From the NCBI RefSeq assembly GCF_023805295.1, contig NZ_JAMSHT010000001.1:434001-498000 (forward strand): a stretch of 64,000 bases of DNA, in the 5' to 3' direction. The translations under genes were made by a program, and so were the position numbers. This DNA is from Sphingomicrobium sediminis. GTDB lineage: Bacteria > Pseudomonadota > Alphaproteobacteria > Sphingomonadales > Sphingomonadaceae. This document shows, one piece after another, positions 28,115 to 37,518 of the stretch. The notes beneath the pieces were generated by a model. That model saw nothing but the letters and a program-made list of their open reading frames with translations, was not told where the DNA came from and ran no database searches. Each line of letters starts with the position of its first letter. The stretch's first letter is position 1.

Positions 28115-29307
28115 CCGATTTCGCCCCCTGGCCATCTTTCACCGCCGAGGAAGCGGACGCCGTCCAGCGCGTGCTGCTGTCCAACAAGGTCAATTACTGG
28201 ACCGGAGGCGAGGGGAAGGGGTTCGAAGAGGAATTCGCTGCCTATGCCGACAGTGCGCACGCCATCGCGCTCGGCAACGGCACGTTGGCGCTCGATCTTG
28301 CTCTCCATGGGCTGGGTATCGGCGCGCGTAACGGCGGTAGTGAGACGGACGAAGTCGTCGTCACGCCGCGCAGCTTCATCGCCTCGGTGAGCGCCGTGGT
28401 GAATGCCGGCGCGCGGCCGGTTTTCGCCGACGTCGACCGTGAAAGTGGCAATATCGAGGCGCATACGGTCGAACCGGTGCTGAGCGAGCGGACGCGCGCG
28501 ATCATCCTGGTGCATCTTGCCGGCTGGCCGGTCGACATGGCTGCGATGAACGCGCTGGCGGCGCCGCGCGGGATCGCGGTCATCGAGGATTGTGCGCAGG
28601 CGCATGGGGCGCGCTTCGAGGGAAAAAGTGTCGGCTCGCTGGGCGTCATGGGCTGTTGGTCCTTCTGCCAGGACAAGATCATGACGACGGGCGGCGAGGG
28701 CGGCATGCTGACGACGTCCGACGAGACGCTTTGGCGCCGCATGTGGGCCTATAAGGACCATGGCAAGAGCTATGCGGCGGTATTCGAGCGCGAGCATCCG
28801 TCGGGTTTCCGCTGGTTGCACGAAAGCTTCGGAACCAATTTCCGCCTGACTGAAATGCAATCGGCAATCGGCCGCATCCAGCTCGCGCGCATGGAGGAGT
28901 GGACAGCTCGCCGTCGCCAGCACGCCATGCGCATGCGCGACATGCTTGGCGAGTTTGCGAATGCGGTCCGCACGCCATGGCCCGATGAATCATCCGGGTC
29001 GCGCCATGCCGCCTACAAATATTATGCCTATGTCCAACCCGATGGGCTTGCGAACGGTTGGGATCGGGACCGGATTGTTGCCGAGATCAATGCGCACGGG
29101 ATTCCCTGCTTCCAGGGCAGCTGTTCGGAAATCTATCGCGAAAAAGCGTTCGAGGGCAGCGGATTCGTGCCGGCGCAGCCGCTGGCCACTGCGCGCGAAC
29201 TGGGCGAGACTAGCATCATGTGGCTTGTCCATCCGACGATCACTGACAATCAGATGGATCGCGCCATCGACGTGACGCGTACAGTCATCAAGGAAGCGAC
29301 CGCCTAG
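28111..29307 (+). CDS. pglE: DegT/DnrJ/EryC1-family sugar aminotransferase (PglE-like)
   Basis: A 398-residue PLP enzyme that would transaminate the 4-keto sugar made by PglF. Signature segments are NYWTGGEGKGFEEEFA near the N-terminus, LGNGTLALDLAL, EDCAQAHGA, and the PLP lysine in SFCQDKIMTTGGEGGM (~190). Length is typical of the DegT family. It is translationally coupled to pglD and ends 4 bp into the convergent pglF, placing dehydratase, aminotransferase, acetyltransferase and transferase side by side. Confidence 0.92.
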   Translation: MTDFAPWPSFTAEEADAVQRVLLSNKVNYWTGGEGKGFEEEFAAYADSAHAIALGNGTLALDLALHGLGIGARNGGSETDEVVVTPRSFIASVSAVVNAGARPVFADVDRESGNIEAHTVEPVLSERTRAIILVHLAGWPVDMAAMNALAAPRGIAVIEDCAQAHGARFEGKSVGSLGVMGCWSFCQDKIMTTGGEGGMLTTSDETLWRRMWAYKDHGKSYAAVFEREHPSGFRWLHESFGTNFRLTEMQSAIGRIQLARMEEWTARRRQHAMRMRDMLGEFANAVRTPWPDESSGSRHAAYKYYAYVQPDGLANGWDRDRIVAEINAHGIPCFQGSCSEIYREKAFEGSGFVPAQPLATARELGETSIMWLVHPTITDNQMDRAIDVTRTVIKEATA

Positions 29308-31265
29308 GCGACCTTGGTTTCGGGCTCTTCGTCCGATGTCGCTTCGTGCTCGATCTCGACGGTTTCTTCGCCGCCAAATCCCGCGACCAGCTTCACGAGC
29401 ATGAAACGCAGCGCCTCCTCATCGCCGATCAGGATGGCGCGCTTCATGAGGTCGATCTCGTTCTTGAGCTCGGCCCAGGGCAGATAATCTTCCTGGGCAC
29501 GGACGATGCGCGGATGCTCGGTGGTCTCGGCGCCCGGCTCGATCAGCAATTCCTCATAGAGCTTTTCGCCAGGACGGAGCCCGGTTTCGACGATCTCGAT
29601 CTCGCCGGTCGGATTGTTCTCGTCCTTGAGCGTGCGACCCGACAGCGCGACCATGCGGCGCGCAAGGTCGGCAATCTTGACCGGCTCGCCCATGTCGAGC
29701 AGGAAGGTTTCGCCGCCTTCAGACATGGCGGCGGCCTGCAGCACCAGCTGCGCGGCTTCGGGGATCATCATGAAGTAGCGGGTGACGTCGCGGTGGGTGA
29801 GGGTGACCGGGCCGCCGTGCTTGATCTGTTCTCGGAATAGCGGGACGACCGAGCCGGACGAACCCAGCACATTGCCGAAGCGGACCGCCGTGTAGCGCGT
29901 GTCCGACTGCACCGCGGCGCGCGCCTGTACGACCAGTTCGCACATGCGCTTCGAAGCGCCCATCGCATTGGTCGGGCGCACCGCCTTGTCGGTCGAGACG
30001 AGGACCATCAGCGCAGTGCCGGCGGCCTCGCAGCCCATCGCGACATTGAGGGTCGAAATGACGTTGTTGCGCACGCCCTCCACGAGATTTTCCTCGAACA
30101 GCGGGACATGCTTGTAGGCTGCGGCATGATAGACGATGTCGGGACTGGTGGTCCGGAACAGGCGATCGCAGCTATCCTTGTCCGAAAGGTCGACAAGGCG
30201 GGGCATGATCTCGACGTCAGCGTCATTGGCGGCGACCCAGCCTGCCAGCTCGCGCTCGATCATGTAGAGATTATACTCGCTCATCTCTGCAAGGATGATC
30301 CGCTTGGGACGCTGCTCGATGAGCTGGCGGCAAAGCTCCGACCCGATCGAGCCGCCGGCGCCTGTCACCATCACCGTGGCCGCGCGGGCCTGGTCGAGAA
30401 GGTGGGGCAGGGGATCCACCGGATCGCGGCCGAGAAGATCGTCCACCTTGATGGTGCGAAGGTCGCTGACGGCCACCTTGCCGGTTGTCAGCTGGTCGAT
30501 CGAGGGCAGCAGCCGGATCGGCAATTCGGGATTGATCGCATGAACGCGGTCGTAGAGGGCGCGCGTACGGCTGCGCACCGACTTGGAAATGGCGAGATAG
30601 AGCTCGTCGATCGACCATTCGCGGACAAGTTCGTCGAGTTCGGCCTGCGACAGCACGGGAACGCCGTCGATCGAGCGGCCCTGATGTTCGCCTTCAGGAT
30701 CGACGAAGCAAACGAGGACTTGGCCGGCTTCGGAACGGATGCTGTCGGCTAGTGCGCGGGCGCGGCGACCGACGCCGAAGATGGCGAGGCGCTTCGTGGT
30801 GAGTGTAGCGACCTGGGTCGGGAGGGCGCGCAGCAATAGGAACGCCGCCACGACACGGCTACCGACAAGGCCGAAGAAGAACAGCAACGGTTGGAGCACC
30901 GCCGTGGTGCGCGGCACGTCAGGCGGCTGGAAGAAGCCCAGCAACAGGACGAGGCCGATCATCATGGTCGCGCAAGCGAGCAGCAGGCGAAGCGTACCCT
31001 GGCCGCCGAAATAGCGAAGGATCATCTCATAGGTGCGGAATTTGACGAGCGCGATCGCCCACAGAACCATCGCCAAGGCGAACAGCATCAGCAATGCGGG
31101 GACCTTGACCGAGAATTCGCCGAGACGAATGACAAAGGCGAGATAGCAGGACAGCGCGAGGATCGCGATGTCGCTGGTCATGACGATGAGCACGCGTACG
31201 CCCGGCGCAAGCGACAGCATGCGCCTTAACATTGAACTCATGCCGTGGCCGAAACTTGTGCTCAC
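29304..31265 (-). CDS. pglF: Membrane-bound UDP-GlcNAc 4,6-dehydratase (PglF/FlaA1 family)
   Basis: A 653-residue inner-membrane dehydratase. The N-terminal ~150 residues contain four hydrophobic helices, followed by a CoA-binding-like Rossmann domain (FGVGRRARALADSI, ~170) and the catalytic SDR domain from ~300 with TGAGGSIGSELC and LVSTDKAVRPTNAMGASKR, again with the S-M-K triad. It would make the 4-keto intermediate of UDP-diNAcBac. It is transcribed in the Wza/Wzc operon, 5 bp after wzc, rather than with pglC-D-E. The C-terminal tail is acidic. Confidence 0.92.
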   Translation of the reverse strand: MSTSFGHGMSSMLRRMLSLAPGVRVLIVMTSDIAILALSCYLAFVIRLGEFSVKVPALLMLFALAMVLWAIALVKFRTYEMILRYFGGQGTLRLLLACATMMIGLVLLLGFFQPPDVPRTTAVLQPLLFFFGLVGSRVVAAFLLLRALPTQVATLTTKRLAIFGVGRRARALADSIRSEAGQVLVCFVDPEGEHQGRSIDGVPVLSQAELDELVREWSIDELYLAISKSVRSRTRALYDRVHAINPELPIRLLPSIDQLTTGKVAVSDLRTIKVDDLLGRDPVDPLPHLLDQARAATVMVTGAGGSIGSELCRQLIEQRPKRIILAEMSEYNLYMIERELAGWVAANDADVEIMPRLVDLSDKDSCDRLFRTTSPDIVYHAAAYKHVPLFEENLVEGVRNNVISTLNVAMGCEAAGTALMVLVSTDKAVRPTNAMGASKRMCELVVQARAAVQSDTRYTAVRFGNVLGSSGSVVPLFREQIKHGGPVTLTHRDVTRYFMMIPEAAQLVLQAAAMSEGGETFLLDMGEPVKIADLARRMVALSGRTLKDENNPTGEIEIVETGLRPGEKLYEELLIEPGAETTEHPRIVRAQEDYLPWAELKNEIDLMKRAILIGDEEALRFMLVKLVAGFGGEETVEIEHEATSDEEPETKVA

Positions 31266-31270
31266 CGCGT

Positions 31271-33508
31271 CTACCGCCCCGAAATCTTGGTCAGGATCTT
31301 CTGGACACCGCGCTTGGGCAGCGGCTTGTAGACATAGTCGTAATAGCCATAGCCATAGCCGGCGCTGTGGCTCGGCACCTTGGTCATGATGACGCCCGAA
31401 ATCTGCGCACCGACATGTTTAAGGCGACGCAGCGCCGAGCGCGCCATTTCGGTGCGGGTCGTCTCCGATTCCACAACGAATACGGTTTTCTGTGTCGCCC
31501 GCGCGAGCAATTGGGCGTCGGCAAGGCCCATGACGGGCGGGCCATCGATAATGACATGGTCAAAATGCTCGCTTGCCAGCTTGACCAGTTCGCCAAGGCG
31601 TGGACCGCTCAGCAGTTCCACGGGGTTGGGCGGACTGTCGCCCGAGAAGACGACTGAGAAGCCGGTGTCCGTGGGTTCGAAGAAGATTTCAACATGCGTG
31701 GCTTCTTCCTTGAGCCACTCTGCAAGGCCCTTGCGATCCTGGCCATCCAGAAGGCGGCCAAGTGTCGGCTTGCGCATGTCGCCGTCGATCAGCAGGACCT
31801 TCTGGCCCAGCATGGCGAGATGCGTCGCCAGCGCGCGGGCGCTGATCGACTTGCCCTCGCTCGGACGGCTGCTGGTCAGCAGCATCGACTTGGGCAGGCC
31901 CTTGTGGGTCGCGAATTTGAGGGTGGTGAGGATGGAATAATAAGCCTCGGCAAGCGCCGAACGCTGATCTTCCATACCGATGTCGATCTCGTCGGTGCCG
32001 ACCATTGGCGTTGCGCCATGGAGCGGAAGGCCGAGCTTGGCCTCGACATCTGCGGGGGTCATGCCGCCATCGGCGACCTTGGCCAGCACGGCAACGGTGC
32101 CGCCCGACAGCGACAGGCCGAAGATGAGGCCCATGACGAGATAGAGCGGGATGTTGGGCGAGGAGGGGCCACCGGGCACGGTGGCTTCGTCGACGATCGA
32201 GATATTGTTGTTCCCGATGCCGCTCGCAACGCCGATTTCCTGATATCGCGAGAGCAGGGCTTCGTAGATCGAACGGTTGGTGTCGACTTCGCGCTCGAGG
32301 ACGTTGACGCCGACCGAGCGCGATTGCTGGTCGAGCAGGTTGGCGGTCAGCGAATCCACCTGGCCGCGAAGGCGGTTTTCGGCGGCGAGCGACTGGCGAT
32401 AGCGGTCTTCGAGATCGCGATTGACCGAGCTGGTCACCCGACTTTCCTCGATGGCGATCGAATTGTCGACGTCGGCAATCTGCGCCTGCAGCGCCTTGAC
32501 CGCCGGATATTCGGGGCCGAAATCGCTTTCCAGTTTCGACAGTTCGGCGCGAAGGTCGCTGCGACGATTGCGGAGGATCTGGAGCGTGTCATTGTCGAGC
32601 GAGGTCGTCGCTGCGCGGCCGCCACTATTGGCGCGGAAATCGGCTTCTGCGGTGACGCGCGTCGCGGTGGCCTGGGCGAGGCGGTTGCTCAGCTCGCGAA
32701 GGCGCGTTTCCGCCAGCGTTTCCTGACCAGAACCGGCGCGTCCGCCATTCATGCGGATGAGACCCTGTTCGCGCGCATATTCGGCGACCTTGGCCTCTGA
32801 CGCCTCGAGCGCTTCGCGGCTCGCTTCCAGCCTTTCGGCCAGGAAGGAGCGGGCATAGTCGGTCGATTCATAGCGCCGGTCGAGGTTCGACTGGCGATAA
32901 TTGGTGGCCAGGCTGTTGGCGATTGCGGCCGACATTTCAGGGTCGCCCGACGTGATGACGAGATCGACAATGCTGGAATCGAGGATCGGCGAGATAGCCG
33001 TTCCGCCCTGGACGATGGCGGTTGCGCGCTCGAAACGTGTATCGCCATCGAAGTCGGCAACATTCTCGACCGTTTCCGGATCATAGCCGGCGAGGAATTC
33101 GAGATCGTTGGCAAGGTCGAGATCCTCGACCACCTTTTCCGCCAGTGTGCGGCTGCGCAGCAGTTCGTACTGGGTCTGGTAGAACTCATAGTCGAAAATG
33201 TTCACATCGGTTTCGATGTCGCCAATGTCGGCGAGATTCGACGTGGTGCGCAGGATTTCGATCCGTGTGGTCGCGCTATATTCACGCGGCGCTAGCATCG
33301 CGAGCAGGATGGCGATGACGATCGAGACCGAGGTGATCGCAAGGATCAGCCACTTCCAGCGCCAGACGAGCTTCCAGACGTAGGAAACGAAACTGGTCGG
33401 CCCGAAGCCAACTGGTTGGGGCTGCGTTTGTTCGAGGAATTGCGCCGGCAGGGGATGGTCGCCGCCGGGACCGCTCGGAACAGGCAGGGGGTTCTGGTCT
33501 TGCGCCAT
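31271..33508 (-). CDS. wzc: Polysaccharide copolymerase with bacterial tyrosine kinase domain (Wzc-like)
   Basis: A 745-residue inner-membrane protein controlling polysaccharide chain length and export. The N-terminal Wzz domain has helices at ~50-72 and ~440-460 flanking a long periplasmic coiled coil. The C-terminal cytoplasmic kinase shows Walker A SSRPSEGKS (~548), Walker A' LLIDGDMRKPTLG and Walker B HVIIDGPPV, then the C-terminal tyrosine cluster GYGYGYYDYVY that is autophosphorylated in BY-kinases. It lies 3 bp after wza and 5 bp before pglF. Confidence 0.93.
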   Translation of the reverse strand: MAQDQNPLPVPSGPGGDHPLPAQFLEQTQPQPVGFGPTSFVSYVWKLVWRWKWLILAITSVSIVIAILLAMLAPREYSATTRIEILRTTSNLADIGDIETDVNIFDYEFYQTQYELLRSRTLAEKVVEDLDLANDLEFLAGYDPETVENVADFDGDTRFERATAIVQGGTAISPILDSSIVDLVITSGDPEMSAAIANSLATNYRQSNLDRRYESTDYARSFLAERLEASREALEASEAKVAEYAREQGLIRMNGGRAGSGQETLAETRLRELSNRLAQATATRVTAEADFRANSGGRAATTSLDNDTLQILRNRRSDLRAELSKLESDFGPEYPAVKALQAQIADVDNSIAIEESRVTSSVNRDLEDRYRQSLAAENRLRGQVDSLTANLLDQQSRSVGVNVLEREVDTNRSIYEALLSRYQEIGVASGIGNNNISIVDEATVPGGPSSPNIPLYLVMGLIFGLSLSGGTVAVLAKVADGGMTPADVEAKLGLPLHGATPMVGTDEIDIGMEDQRSALAEAYYSILTTLKFATHKGLPKSMLLTSSRPSEGKSISARALATHLAMLGQKVLLIDGDMRKPTLGRLLDGQDRKGLAEWLKEEATHVEIFFEPTDTGFSVVFSGDSPPNPVELLSGPRLGELVKLASEHFDHVIIDGPPVMGLADAQLLARATQKTVFVVESETTRTEMARSALRRLKHVGAQISGVIMTKVPSHSAGYGYGYYDYVYKPLPKRGVQKILTKISGR

Positions 33509-33511
33509 GGG

Positions 33512-34210
33512 TCAGAGCACCGGAATGAAACGGCCGAGAATGCTGCCGCCGCCCGTGTCGCGCAGGAAGCGACGGGTCCCGCTTTCACCGACGACGACGA
33601 GGTCGTTGCCATAGACGCGCGGGTCGGCGACGCGACCGCCGCGAATATCGTTGAGGTTGAACATGGCGGCCATCTTCTCGCCATTCACGGTACGGAAGAC
33701 GACGACGTTGGTCTCGTCGGCCACGGTGCTCGCTCCGCGGGCCGTCGCGATGGCGCGCAGCAGGGTCATGTTGCCGATGACCGGATAGATGCCGGGTTGC
33801 GTGACCGCGCCGTCAACGGTGACGACGTTGGCGCGCACTTCGGTCAGGTTCACGACGACCTGCGGATCCTTGATGAAGCGACCGCGCAACTTGTCGGCGA
33901 TTTCGGTGGAGAGTTCGCTGGGCGTCTTGCCCCCAGCCTGCACGACACCGATCAGCGGCATGGCGAACTGGCCCGACGCATCGATCACGGCTTCGCGGTT
34001 CAATTCGTCGGCATTGAAGACCGAAACGCTGATTTCGTCGGTCGGCCCGATGCGATATTCGGTAAGGTCGACGGCGGTTTCGCTGACATCGGGCGCGGGC
34101 AGCTCGTCGGTGACGGTAACGGCGGTGGACTGGCTCGACAGGCGCGGCGTGCCGCCACAGGCTGCCAGGCAGATTGCCAGCATGATCGTTGCGATAGTCT
34201 TGAAGTTCAT
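33512..34210 (-). CDS. wza: Polysaccharide export outer-membrane lipoprotein (Wza/GumB family)
   Basis: A 232-residue exported lipoprotein forming the outer-membrane exit channel. The signal peptide ends in a lipobox (CLAAC, Cys ~18). The Poly_export domain is seen as YRIGPTDEISVSVF followed by SLBB-type beta-grasp segments (VNLTEVRANVVTVDGAVTQPG). It is shorter than E. coli Wza (~380), in the GumB size range. The second of two adjacent ATGs is favoured because the GGGGCGGGG site abuts the first too closely. Confidence 0.9.
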   Translation of the reverse strand: MNFKTIATIMLAICLAACGGTPRLSSQSTAVTVTDELPAPDVSETAVDLTEYRIGPTDEISVSVFNADELNREAVIDASGQFAMPLIGVVQAGGKTPSELSTEIADKLRGRFIKDPQVVVNLTEVRANVVTVDGAVTQPGIYPVIGNMTLLRAIATARGASTVADETNVVVFRTVNGEKMAAMFNLNDIRGGRVADPRVYGNDLVVVGESGTRRFLRDTGGGSILGRFIPVL

Positions 34211-34318
34211 CGTCATCCCCGCCCCGGGCCTGTGCAGCCCCTTGGCACCTCTTCAGTGGCTCGAAGACCGATCCCACTGATTTGTTCTAAAAGAAGAATG
34301 GTTTCCAAGCCGTTAACT

Positions 34319-36847
34319 CTAATTAGTCGGATCGGAAAGCTGTTCGACGCGCCAATCGTCAATTCGCAGATCGACCGTGGCTGTCCCGTCACTCTCTAGC
34401 CGCCACTCTTGCACTGCACAATCGAGCAGAATTGTGACCGGTTCGGGGCCGAAAACTGCATTTACGCCGGACCGGCCCGCGCGCAGGACGGCCCGAGCTT
34501 CGGTCTCGCCTGGACAATAGAGGGCAAGGCGTGCAGCATCGGCGCCGCCGTCCACTTCGCCACCCAGCATGACTTCATAGCGACCCGGTTCGAACACCGT
34601 CGTGCGTCGGGCGAGCGGCGCAGCGATGCCGGCCCCCGCTTCCAGCCGGATCGAGTTTCGCACGGGCCGGGCAAGCAGCCCGTTGGCGGCCTCATAGCGC
34701 CAAGCGAGTGTGTCGACTTCGGGGAAGAGGCGGTGCTGCCAGTCGTCCAGCGCAAACAAGGTGGCGTGACGTCCGTTGGCAGCGGCCTCGCGGCCACCGC
34801 GGGTCAACTGATAGAGGATCTGCCCCTGTTCGTCAGGCGTGATCGGCCCTTGCCGTGCTGCGAGTTCGTCGCTGAGCGCCAACATGCCGTCTATCTGCAC
34901 GTCGGTGAGCGGCGGGTTGAGATAGAGCCAGCGTCGCGCATTGCTGCCCGGTTCAAGTCGGCTCACCATTTCGGCGCGGAATTCGGGATCCAGCGAGGCG
35001 ACGAAGGTCGCCTGTCGACCGAAGAATGTGGCTGGATAGGCGCGCATCATCGCCTCGGCATGATCGACAGCGCTCTCAGTATCCTCGTCGATCAACGCGA
35101 GTTGCAGCGCCGCATATTGAATGAACTCGGGACGCCAATCGAGCGAGGCGGCAAAGCGCATCGCCGCATCTTCCTCGTCGGGCTCGAGTGAGTTTTCACG
35201 ATAATTCTGCGCGATGACGGCGAGGGCGATCGCATTGAGCGGGGTAGCACGGAGGGATTGCTGCGCCGCTTCGACCGCTTCGTCGCGGCGATTGTCCTGG
35301 CTGAGCACGAGAGCGTGGCGGGCCAGCGCATCGCCGTGCAGCGGCGAGAGCGCGGATGCGCGCGTCCATTGGCCATTCTGGTAGGCGGCATCGGCACTGG
35401 CCATTTTGTACGCCGCTGGCATCAGCGCGATCACGCCAAGGCCGGCAACCCCGGCAATCACCATATGCGCCGTCTTGCGTTGGGGCTTCGAACGCCGTTG
35501 TTCCCATGGTGCGATTAATCCGATCAGCGCCAATACGCAGAGCGCCGCCACCGCATCGGTCCGCAGCGGGAAATCGACGACCGATTGCGCCGCGATCAGG
35601 ACCAGCATGGCGACGGGCAGGAAGGCACGTTCGGCTTTGTCTGGCCGCTTACGGATCGAGCGTACGACCAGCCAAAGAAATGCCGCAAGGACCAGCAATC
35701 CAATCAGACCACCTTCGAGGACCCACTGCAGCCAGTCATTATGCGCCTCGTTGAAATAGACGGTCGTTACGAGGTCAAGTGGTTCGGCTCGAGCCCAAGC
35801 TGGGCCGAACGCACCCCAGCCAACGCCGAGCGGGAAGGATTCGCGGATCATCGCGGCGAGTACGGGCACGGCTTCGCCTCGTATGCCGCTTTCGAGACCC
35901 AAGGGGTGACGAAATGCGAGCAGGAGCATCGCGATTCCGGCCATTGCGACAAGCGGCAAAACCAGCTTGCGGCGAGCGAGCAAATTCGGGCGACGCGCCT
36001 CCGATAGTGCGAGAAGAAGCACTGCGACGACACCGATGGCAATGGCGCCGCGCGAATCTGTCAGGACGATGGCCAAGAAGAGAAAGCACACCATTCCCAC
36101 GAGAGCGATGTTGCGTCCCGGAAACCCCGCGATGATGCCCTGCATGCCGAGCACCAATATGGTAAGCGCCAGAAATGTGCCCTGAAAATTCGGGTTGGCA
36201 AAAAGCCCGGCAGCGGTTCCGGGAACCTCGCCCCACGGGTGCAGCAAATCGCGACCGGGCGCGAGGCTCTGGAGGAAAATCAATGCCGCACCGGCAAGCG
36301 CCGCAATAAGCCCGAGCCGCAGGGCATTGCGATAGGGTGTCCGGCCCAACGAGCCTCCGAAGCCAAGCAACAAGGCGGCAGGCAGGGCAAACGCGCCCAT
36401 GAACCTCAGCGTGTCGAAGGGAGATAAGGACCACCGCAACGTCGCATCGTCCAACTTCGCGAGTTCGAGGCTGTATGAGGCTGCAGCCCACGGACGCAGG
36501 TCTTCCAACCATGACGCCGAGAGCGCGGGGAGTTGGACAAGGGCGGAAGCAAGCACCAGCGAGATGAGCGCGACGAACGGCCATACGCCCGGCGCAATCA
36601 GCCTTGCTCCCGTGAAATGGCGAGCGAGAAACCAGCCCGATGAACCGACGGCTAGCGGAATGAGGAGGCGATCGACGCTTGCGCCGGCATCACCGCCGCC
36701 GCCGGCAAGGAAGGCGAAGCCGAGCAAGGCTGCCAGCAGGAGCTGGTCGATGAGATCACCCGAGGCGCGCAGGCGGGCGCGATGGGTATCCGACAGGCTT
36801 GGCAAGATGGCGCTCCCCCGACCGCTGGACCGTTCAGCCCATGTCAC
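34319..36847 (-). CDS. O-antigen ligase/Wzy_C membrane protein with C-terminal TPR domain
   Basis: An 842-residue inner-membrane protein. Residues ~30-460 hold about 12 hydrophobic helices with a Wzy_C/O-antigen-ligase-type periplasmic region (FNEAHNDWLQWVLEGGLIG, where the histidine is the residue conserved in WaaL-like ligases). Residues ~480-680 are helical repeats of TPR type, and the last ~130 look like a beta-rich domain. It begins with GTG. It may be a second polymerase or a glycan ligase; the locus already has a conventional Wzy. It is upstream of wza with a 108-bp gap. Confidence 0.82.
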   Translation of the reverse strand: MTWAERSSGRGSAILPSLSDTHRARLRASGDLIDQLLLAALLGFAFLAGGGGDAGASVDRLLIPLAVGSSGWFLARHFTGARLIAPGVWPFVALISLVLASALVQLPALSASWLEDLRPWAAASYSLELAKLDDATLRWSLSPFDTLRFMGAFALPAALLLGFGGSLGRTPYRNALRLGLIAALAGAALIFLQSLAPGRDLLHPWGEVPGTAAGLFANPNFQGTFLALTILVLGMQGIIAGFPGRNIALVGMVCFLFLAIVLTDSRGAIAIGVVAVLLLALSEARRPNLLARRKLVLPLVAMAGIAMLLLAFRHPLGLESGIRGEAVPVLAAMIRESFPLGVGWGAFGPAWARAEPLDLVTTVYFNEAHNDWLQWVLEGGLIGLLVLAAFLWLVVRSIRKRPDKAERAFLPVAMLVLIAAQSVVDFPLRTDAVAALCVLALIGLIAPWEQRRSKPQRKTAHMVIAGVAGLGVIALMPAAYKMASADAAYQNGQWTRASALSPLHGDALARHALVLSQDNRRDEAVEAAQQSLRATPLNAIALAVIAQNYRENSLEPDEEDAAMRFAASLDWRPEFIQYAALQLALIDEDTESAVDHAEAMMRAYPATFFGRQATFVASLDPEFRAEMVSRLEPGSNARRWLYLNPPLTDVQIDGMLALSDELAARQGPITPDEQGQILYQLTRGGREAAANGRHATLFALDDWQHRLFPEVDTLAWRYEAANGLLARPVRNSIRLEAGAGIAAPLARRTTVFEPGRYEVMLGGEVDGGADAARLALYCPGETEARAVLRAGRSGVNAVFGPEPVTILLDCAVQEWRLESDGTATVDLRIDDWRVEQLSDPTN

Positions 36848-36877
36848 GCGGGTTTTGGCTCTCGGTCAAGGGCCGCC

Positions 36878-37216
36878 TTAACGGCTCATCGGGGCTTGCT
36901 GGTTGTCGTTCTGCAGCGTTGCAATGGTGGCGATCGTCGCCAGATAGGCGGCGCCGACGATGATCTTGCCGGTGCGATCGCTGAAGATGGCGGCGCCGCG
37001 ACGCGGCGCTTCGACGACGCATACCCAATCGGTGACTTCCTCATCCCAGATGAGGTGCCATTCGCGATTGCGCTCATCCTCTTCCTCGATGCGGTCGCAT
37101 TCGTCGATCTGGAGCTGAGTGGGGCGCGTGATGTTGTGCGCCTGCGCCGAACCGGGTGCAGCCAACATGCTGGCGGTGCAACCAAGCACCAATCCGATCT
37201 TCAACGCCTTCATCAC
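36878..37216 (-). CDS. Small exported protein of unknown function at head of export operon
   Basis: A 112-residue protein not assigned to a family. The signal peptide ends SAQA|HN; the mature part is very acidic around residues 38-58, followed by a hydrophobic C-terminal stretch (IIVGAAYLATIATIATL) that could be a membrane anchor. It is 30 bp upstream of the O-antigen-ligase gene and probably the first gene of that operon, suggesting an accessory role in export, which is inference. Two adjacent ATGs are possible starts. Confidence 0.7.
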   Translation of the reverse strand: MMKALKIGLVLGCTASMLAAPGSAQAHNITRPTQLQIDECDRIEEEDERNREWHLIWDEEVTDWVCVVEAPRRGAAIFSDRTGKIIVGAAYLATIATIATLQNDNQQAPMSR

Positions 37217-37518
37217 TGAGAAATCCCCACCTAATTTTCACCCGGCAAGATACTGGCCGGTTAATCTGGCTCCCACAATAATAAGGCGGCCTGATCAAGG
37301 CCACCGAAAATTTAGTACTCCAAGATGAAATATGCACCGAACAGCGTCACAAAATTGTTAACGGTGCGATGCAACGCGGAATGGGGGGGGGAGATAAATG
37401 CTTCCTGCCCTTATATGATGATAAGCCCACTCTGCTTCAAAACCCGCTGATGGGGAGGGAAAGGTGGCACGTGGTATCGCCGCCGGTCAAAAGCGCAGCA
37501 CAAATCAAACTAGCGAAA
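37217..37518. other. Intergenic region bounding the polysaccharide locus
   Basis: About 300 bp, AT-richer than the genes to its left, with no supported coding region. It contains a run of nine G (ending GGGGAGATAA before a six-codon ATG frame) and should include the promoter of the export operon. This is where the lower-GC accessory region begins. Confidence 0.5.
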
